Source of the DNA: Methylomonas koyamae | GTDB lineage: Bacteria; Pseudomonadota; Gammaproteobacteria; Methylococcales; Methylomonadaceae | Assembly: GCF_006483455.1 (NCBI RefSeq) | Contig: NZ_PPPU01000006.1 | Location: forward strand, 218,161-282,160 | Reading direction: 5' to 3' | Length of the DNA: 64,000 nt | In this document: positions 59,533 through 64,000 of the stretch, in pieces | How positions within the stretch are numbered: position 1 is the first letter of the stretch | Layout: each line of letters opens with the position of its first letter | The notes under the pieces: generated by a model | What the model saw: only the letters and a program-made list of their open reading frames with translations | What the model was told of the DNA's origin: nothing | The model's database searches: none | Translations under genes and position numbers: made by a program

Positions 59533-59958
59533 ATGTCTCCCGCCGCCGTCCAAGTCGATGTCATCATCCCGACCCACACCAAATATCTGGATCTGGTTGG
59601 CAGCATCGGCGAGCGCGTCGTCAGGGAGTTGGACGGCTTTACCGGCGATCGGGAAGCCCTGGCCTACCAATTGAACCTGGTGCTGACCGAGGCGGCGGCG
59701 AACGTGATCAAGCACGCCCACGACGCCGCCAGCAAGGATACAGTGCGGGTCACGATCCAGCTTTTGGACGAGACGTTGACCATCAAAGTCTACGACCACG
59801 GCCAGGGTTTTGATTTGGAGACCGTGCCCAGCCCCGATTTTGCCGCCGCGCCGGAAAGCGGCATGGGCTTGTTTCTGATCCGGTCGATGATGGATAAGGT
59901 CAGTTATACCCGCCAAGCCGATTGCAACGTGCTGGAGCTGGTCAAATATTTGAAATGA
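59533..59958 (+). CDS. RsbW-like anti-sigma factor serine kinase
   Basis: About 141 residues of the HATPase_c (GHKL) type. It has the N-box NLVLTEAAANVIKHAHDAA, IKVYDHGQGFDLE and a glycine lid PESGMGLFLIRSMMDKVSY. Such proteins phosphorylate a STAS partner and bind a sigma factor or another output protein. ATG 59533 is used; an in-frame TTG lies at 59527. It follows the STAS gene by 15 bp. No sigma factor gene of this switch lies in the window. Confidence 0.9.
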   Translation: MSPAAVQVDVIIPTHTKYLDLVGSIGERVVRELDGFTGDREALAYQLNLVLTEAAANVIKHAHDAASKDTVRVTIQLLDETLTIKVYDHGQGFDLETVPSPDFAAAPESGMGLFLIRSMMDKVSYTRQADCNVLELVKYLK

Positions 59959-60065
59959 GCCGGCGCAGTGGCATCCTGGAGCCATCGAGCCGACCCGCTT
60001 TTGCCTTCGCCGTAGTCTGCGAAATCGCGTAACCGGCAATCCCCTCATAACATAGGGCATCGATC

Positions 60066-63000
60066 ATGCAGCATCAGGACCCTTCTTGGAACGAACAACT
60101 TCTCGCCGCCTTGCAGCAGGCGCTCGACGCCGAGCACGCCGCGGCACTATGGCGAAACCTCGCTTCTGCCTTGCCTTTCGACTATCAGGCTCTAATTACG
60201 CCGCAGCAAGCTGTACGCGATCTGCTCAACCTGGAGCGAATGTCCGGGCCAACGGTGCCATCGGCCGAATTGTTGGAACCGGCCGGCGCTACCGACGCCT
60301 ACCGCCTGCATTTTTACGGTACCCGGCAACGCTATCTGGACGAGTTCATTCCGGTGCTGGAGAACCTGAATTTGCGGGTGTTGGACCAAGTCCAGTTCGT
60401 GTTGAGCCTGGAGCGGCAAACGGTTTATTTGAAAAGTTTCAGTGTCGAACCCGCGGTGGCCGGTTGCCCGCCTTTGGACCGGATCAAACCGCAGCTGCTG
60501 GCCACGATCCAGGCGGTGATGGCAGGGTGGGTCGAAAACGACGGCTTGAACCGGCTGGTGGCCTTGACCGGCATGGACTGGCGCGATTGCGACGTGTTGC
60601 GGACTTACCGCAATTATTTTCTGCAGTTGCACAACTGGACCAGCAAAGCCACCATCCAACAGGCGCTGGCTGCCAATCCCGCCGCCGCGCGCGGGCTGTT
60701 CGATTATTTTGAAGCCCGGTTTCGCCCCGATCCGGAATGGCAGGATTACGCCGTCAGGGACGAGCAGGTGTTGTTTCCGTTGCGCATGCAACTGTTGCAA
60801 ACCATGGCGGCGGTGGCGAATATCCAGCACGATCGGATTTTGCGCGGCCTGTTCAATTTGATCGACGCCACGGTACGCAGCAATTTCCACCTGCGGCGCG
60901 AGGCTGCCGAGCATTTTATTGCGATCAAACTCAACAGCCTGGGCGTGATCGAGATGCCGGCGCCGCGGCCGCAATACGAGATTTACGTCCACGCCGCGGA
61001 CATGGAAGGTATCCATTTGCGCGGCGGCCGGGTATCGCGCGGCGGCATCCGCTGGTCGGACCGGATCGACGATTTCCGTACCGAAATCCTGGATCTGATG
61101 CAGACTCAAATCAGCAAGAATGCCTTGATCATCCCGACCGGCGCCAAGGGCGGTTTCGTGGTCAAACCGGGCGGCTCGAACCAGGACTTCAGGCAGGCCG
61201 GGCAGCAGGCCTACCGTCGCCTGATTCGCGGCTTACTGGATTTGACCGACAACCTGCAAGACGGCGTCGTGGTCGGGTCGCCGCAACTGGTGGTGCACGA
61301 CGATCCCGACCCTTATCTGGTAGTGGCGGCCGACAAAGGCACCGCCAAATTTTCCGACATCGCCAATGCCGTTGCGGCCGAGTACCGGTTCTGGCTGGGC
61401 GACGCCTTTGCCAGCGGCGGCTCGCACGGTTACGACCACAAGGCCTTGGGTATCACTGCCCGCGGCGCCTGGGAATGCGTCAAGCGCCATTTCCGGGAAA
61501 TGGGCAAGGACATTCAAACCGAGACTTTCAGCGTGGTCGGCATCGGTAGTATGGACGGCGACGTGTTCGGCAACGGCATGCTGCTGTCGCCCTGCATTCG
61601 CTTGCAAGCCGCGTTCAGCGGCCAGCACATCTTTATCGATCCGAACCCGCCGGCCGGCGCTGCCGCGTTCAACGAGCGCAAACGCTTGTTCGAATTGCCC
61701 GGTTCCAGTTGGCAGGATTACGACCGAAATTTGATCTCGGCCGGCGGCGGAGTCTATAGCCGTAGCGACAAGGACATTCCGGTGTCGTCGGAACTGAAGA
61801 ACTGGCTCGGCATCCGCTACCGCAGCATAGACGGCGAAGCCTTGATCCAGTACCTGCTGAAGGCCCCGGTGGAATTGCTGTGGCTGGGCGGGATCGGCAC
61901 CTACGTTAAAGCCGGTGCGGAACGGCACGCCGATGTCGGCGACCGCGGCAACGACAACGTCCGCATCGACGCCGGCGAATTGCGGGCGCTGGTGGTGGGC
62001 GAGGGCGCCAACCTGGGTTTTACCCAGGCCGCCAGAATCGAGTACGCCTTGCGCGGCGGCCGGATCAACACCGACGCGGTGGACAATTCCGCCGGGGTCG
62101 ATACCTCCGACCACGAGGTCAATCTGAAAATATTGCTCGCCGGCCTGCACAAGCAAAGCCTGGTCGACGATTGCCAAAGCTTGTTCGAAAGCCTGACCGA
62201 CGCAGTATGTGCCGCGGTGTTGCAGGACAACATCGCCCAAAGCCAGTGCCTGTCGCTGGACCAAATTCGTTGCCAGGCCGATCCGGGCTTGTTCATCCAG
62301 GTCGCGGAGCGGCTGGAGGCGGCCGGTTTTCTGGATCGTGGCGTCGAATCGTTTCCCGAGACCAAGGATATTCTGAGTCGGCCGGGGCAGATCCTGACCC
62401 GACCGGAGTTGGCTGTGTTGATGGCCGCCGCGAAAATGTTTCTAGCGCGGCAATTGGAGAAAGCGCGCGCCCACCTGGATGCGCCTTGCTACCAGCCTTA
62501 CCTGGCGGCCTATTTTCCCGCGCCGCTGCGCGAGCGCTTCGGCGCCCAGCTGGCCGAGCATCCGTTGGCGGCCGAGATCAAGGCCACCGTGATCGCCAAC
62601 AGGATCGTCAACCAGGCCGGCAGCAGTTTTCTCGCTCTCGACGACGGTGAAAACGGCGGCATTGTGGCCGTTGCCGATGCCTATCTGGCTTTCGATCAGG
62701 CGTTGGCCGGCGAAGCATTGCGGACGCGGATTGCGGCAGCCGGGCCGGAGCTGGCCAACGCTAGCCGCTATGGTGCCTTGCTGAAACTGGAACAGACTTT
62801 ATCCGGCTTGTGCGTCTGGGCTGCGGCCCGGCAGACGGCGGTCGTACCCGACGCCGACACGGTCGCCGTGTATCAAACGTTGCTGGCAGACTACCGCCGC
62901 TACCGCCTTGCCGACGATCCCGTCCCGGATGCCAGCGAGTATGCGCAAGCCGGAATGGCGGAGGATGTGGCGGCCGAGATCGGTTTCGTCGAAAGCCTGC

Positions 63001-63383
63001 CCGACTTTTTGTGGCTGGCGGCGCTGGTCAGCGAGACCGGCCGCGATTTCGCCAGCGTCGACCGTTTGCTGCAATCCGTAGACCAAACCTTGGCTATTCG
63101 CCCGCTGGCTCAGCAGTTGGCGCAGATTCCGCAACGCGATTTTTGGGTCAGGAGCGTTTGCGCCGCATTGCAGGCGGATTTGCGCCGTTTCGCCGGCGAA
63201 TGGGTCAAGCAAATGCTGGCGCACGGTTGCAGTTCCTGTGCCGAGTATATCGAACAGAAACAATTGCGGGCCGGCTTGAACCGCTACCGCAAAATTCAGG
63301 CGGAAAGCCGGAAATTGACCTCGTTGAATTTGTTGAGTTACGTCGCGCTGGTGCGCGCTTTGGGCGGGGTGTTGCCGGAGTAA
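60066..63383 (+). CDS. NAD-dependent glutamate dehydrogenase, large type
   Basis: A 1105-residue enzyme that interconverts glutamate and 2-oxoglutarate with ammonia, using NAD. The catalytic part has GRVSRGGIRWSDRIDDFRTEILDL, NALIIPTGAKGGFVVKP with the substrate-binding Lys, VAADKGTAKFSDIANAVA and VGIGSMDGDVFGNGMLLSPCI. The C-terminal helical part (GQILTRPELAVLMAAAKMFL) is typical of the large NAD-GDH class. Classical L_180 members have about 1600 residues; this one lacks much of the N-terminal regulatory region and fits the shorter ~115-kDa class. It is monocistronic, 107 bp after the kinase gene. Confidence 0.92.
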   Translation: MQHQDPSWNEQLLAALQQALDAEHAAALWRNLASALPFDYQALITPQQAVRDLLNLERMSGPTVPSAELLEPAGATDAYRLHFYGTRQRYLDEFIPVLENLNLRVLDQVQFVLSLERQTVYLKSFSVEPAVAGCPPLDRIKPQLLATIQAVMAGWVENDGLNRLVALTGMDWRDCDVLRTYRNYFLQLHNWTSKATIQQALAANPAAARGLFDYFEARFRPDPEWQDYAVRDEQVLFPLRMQLLQTMAAVANIQHDRILRGLFNLIDATVRSNFHLRREAAEHFIAIKLNSLGVIEMPAPRPQYEIYVHAADMEGIHLRGGRVSRGGIRWSDRIDDFRTEILDLMQTQISKNALIIPTGAKGGFVVKPGGSNQDFRQAGQQAYRRLIRGLLDLTDNLQDGVVVGSPQLVVHDDPDPYLVVAADKGTAKFSDIANAVAAEYRFWLGDAFASGGSHGYDHKALGITARGAWECVKRHFREMGKDIQTETFSVVGIGSMDGDVFGNGMLLSPCIRLQAAFSGQHIFIDPNPPAGAAAFNERKRLFELPGSSWQDYDRNLISAGGGVYSRSDKDIPVSSELKNWLGIRYRSIDGEALIQYLLKAPVELLWLGGIGTYVKAGAERHADVGDRGNDNVRIDAGELRALVVGEGANLGFTQAARIEYALRGGRINTDAVDNSAGVDTSDHEVNLKILLAGLHKQSLVDDCQSLFESLTDAVCAAVLQDNIAQSQCLSLDQIRCQADPGLFIQVAERLEAAGFLDRGVESFPETKDILSRPGQILTRPELAVLMAAAKMFLARQLEKARAHLDAPCYQPYLAAYFPAPLRERFGAQLAEHPLAAEIKATVIANRIVNQAGSSFLALDDGENGGIVAVADAYLAFDQALAGEALRTRIAAAGPELANASRYGALLKLEQTLSGLCVWAAARQTAVVPDADTVAVYQTLLADYRRYRLADDPVPDASEYAQAGMAEDVAAEIGFVESLPDFLWLAALVSETGRDFASVDRLLQSVDQTLAIRPLAQQLAQIPQRDFWVRSVCAALQADLRRFAGEWVKQMLAHGCSSCAEYIEQKQLRAGLNRYRKIQAESRKLTSLNLLSYVALVRALGGVLPE

Positions 63384-63449
63384 GGCAATCCGCCAAAACC
63401 CTATTCAACCGCAAGATCAAGCAGGGCGGATATATCGAAAGTCATCCAT

Positions 63450-63473
63450 GGTGGATTGCTTCGCAAATCCACC
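63450..63473. repeat. Hairpin downstream of glutamate dehydrogenase
   Basis: GGTGGATT (63450-63457) and AATCCACC (63466-63473) are perfect 8-bp arms around TTCGC-rich loop. The shape resembles a REP unit or a terminator without a T-run. Confidence 0.5.
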
Positions 63474-63558
63474 TTGCGGCAACCCTTTATCCGCAGTACG
63501 GCCGTTGTTCTTTTGTTCATCCTATTGCTTCACCGTTAGCAATTCTTGGGGGTGACTA

Positions 63559-63584
63559 AAAAGCGAAAGAATTTCTTCGCTTTT
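63559..63584 (+). terminator. Possible intrinsic terminator before the insertion sequence
   Basis: AAAAGCGAA (63559-63567) and TTCGCTTTT (63576-63584) form a 9-bp stem with T residues on the right arm. It lies between the dehydrogenase gene and the transposase and may insulate the insertion sequence from upstream transcription. Confidence 0.5.
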
Positions 63585-63625
63585 ATCAAAAAGCCTAAGA
63601 GGGTGGCTCATTGAAACTGTAAAGG

Positions 63626-64000
63626 AACCTCTGATTAATTTCCCGCGAGCGATATAATTCAGCAATAGCCCGGATTTCGAGATGACGCCCATGGAACAGT
63701 ATCAACAGCTCAGTTTTGCCGATGTCGAATACACCAATAAAGGCAAACTCACCCGGCGGGAAAAGTTTCTGAACCAACTCGAAGAATTGTTGCCCTGGTC
63801 AGTCATGCGAGCGGTGATTGAACCGCATTACGCATCCGGCCAAGGACGTGGTCGCAAGCCGTTTGCCTTGAATGCCATGCTGCATGTGCACGTGGCCCAG
63901 ATTGTCTACAACTATTCGGATCCGGGCATGGAAGACGCGTTGTACGAAATTGAATCGCTACGGCGCTTTTGCGGTATTCGCCTGGAAGCGGTGCCCGATG
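63626..64000 (+). mobile_element. IS5-type insertion sequence (left part, cut by window edge)
   Basis: The left end is placed at GGAACCTCTGATTAA (63626-63640), which resembles an IS5-group terminal inverted repeat, 56 bp before the transposase start. The right end and any target duplication lie outside the window, so the boundary is approximate. Confidence 0.65.
63682..64000 (+). CDS. IS5 family transposase (N-terminal part)
   Basis: The open frame begins at ATG 63682 (alternative 63691) and runs off the right edge. The visible sequence MEQYQQLSFADVEYTNKG, LTRREKFLNQLEELLPW, IEPHYASGQGRGRKPFAL and DALYEIESLRRFCGI is the DUF772-type N-terminal domain of IS5/ISL-group transposases. The DDE catalytic residues lie beyond the window. 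Confidence 0.9.
   Translation, partial: MTPMEQYQQLSFADVEYTNKGKLTRREKFLNQLEELLPWSVMRAVIEPHYASGQGRGRKPFALNAMLHVHVAQIVYNYSDPGMEDALYEIESLRRFCGIRLEAVPD

Overview
The window looks like a chromosomal segment of a gammaproteobacterial (type I) methanotroph. The strongest evidence is a calcium-type methanol dehydrogenase locus (mxaFJGI, mxaR, an unnamed membrane gene, mxaSACKL). It has a divergent LuxR-type regulator upstream and a separate mxaD about 4 kb away. The base composition and neighbours fit Methylomonas or a close relative; the genus is inference. No rRNA, tRNA or CRISPR array was seen.

Region by region. 1-5007: a signalling operon (end of an outer-membrane protein, periplasmic-binding-like protein, hybrid histidine kinase with two receivers and an HPt, sigma-54 activator with a receiver), joined by ATGA overlaps. 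5220-5747: mxaD. 5782-8510: an AT-rich NACHT NTPase gene between two inverted copies of a 255-300 bp intergenic repeat; this cassette sits inside the methanol-oxidation locus and is the best defence-system candidate. 8562-19626: mxaB-like regulator and mxa operon, with stem-loops at its internal junctions that suggest graded expression. 19630-22512: class V aminotransferase and Kef-type antiporter.

23171-33161: a gene group with lower GC than its surroundings that reads as an arsenosugar/organoarsenical pathway. It holds a PiT phosphate (arsenate) transporter, an aquaglyceroporin, ArsM, an ECF sigma factor with a small zinc-finger anti-sigma, a DUF3047 protein, radical-SAM ArsS, a TVP38-flavin reductase fusion, two arsenosugar-type glycosyltransferases and a sterol-desaturase-like hydroxylase, and ends at a strong terminator. 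A vanadium-haloperoxidase-like secreted enzyme lies convergent to it.

35256-49528: mostly housekeeping and envelope genes (peroxiredoxin, GGDEF/EAL protein, HflKC, His-rich glycine-zipper protein, rubredoxin, hydrolase, DUF2905, ATP-grasp-like protein, L,D-transpeptidase, SRPBCC protein), plus an orphan trypsin-like protease and a macrodomain protein. 49529-54841: an intergenic region with DnaA-box-like sites, then pyruvate:ferredoxin oxidoreductase, a dihydroorotate-dehydrogenase-like partner and DUF4186. 55095-59958: a PAS-SpoIIE phosphatase, a pyruvate/indolepyruvate-decarboxylase-like enzyme, and a STAS/anti-sigma kinase pair (partner switching). 60066-63383: an NAD-dependent glutamate dehydrogenase. 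The window ends inside an IS5-type insertion sequence.

The methanol module supplies electrons from C1 oxidation. PFOR and the decarboxylase suggest pyruvate-linked redox flexibility at low oxygen. The arsenic cluster and the NACHT cassette are accessory. All identifications come from reading motifs; no database search was run.
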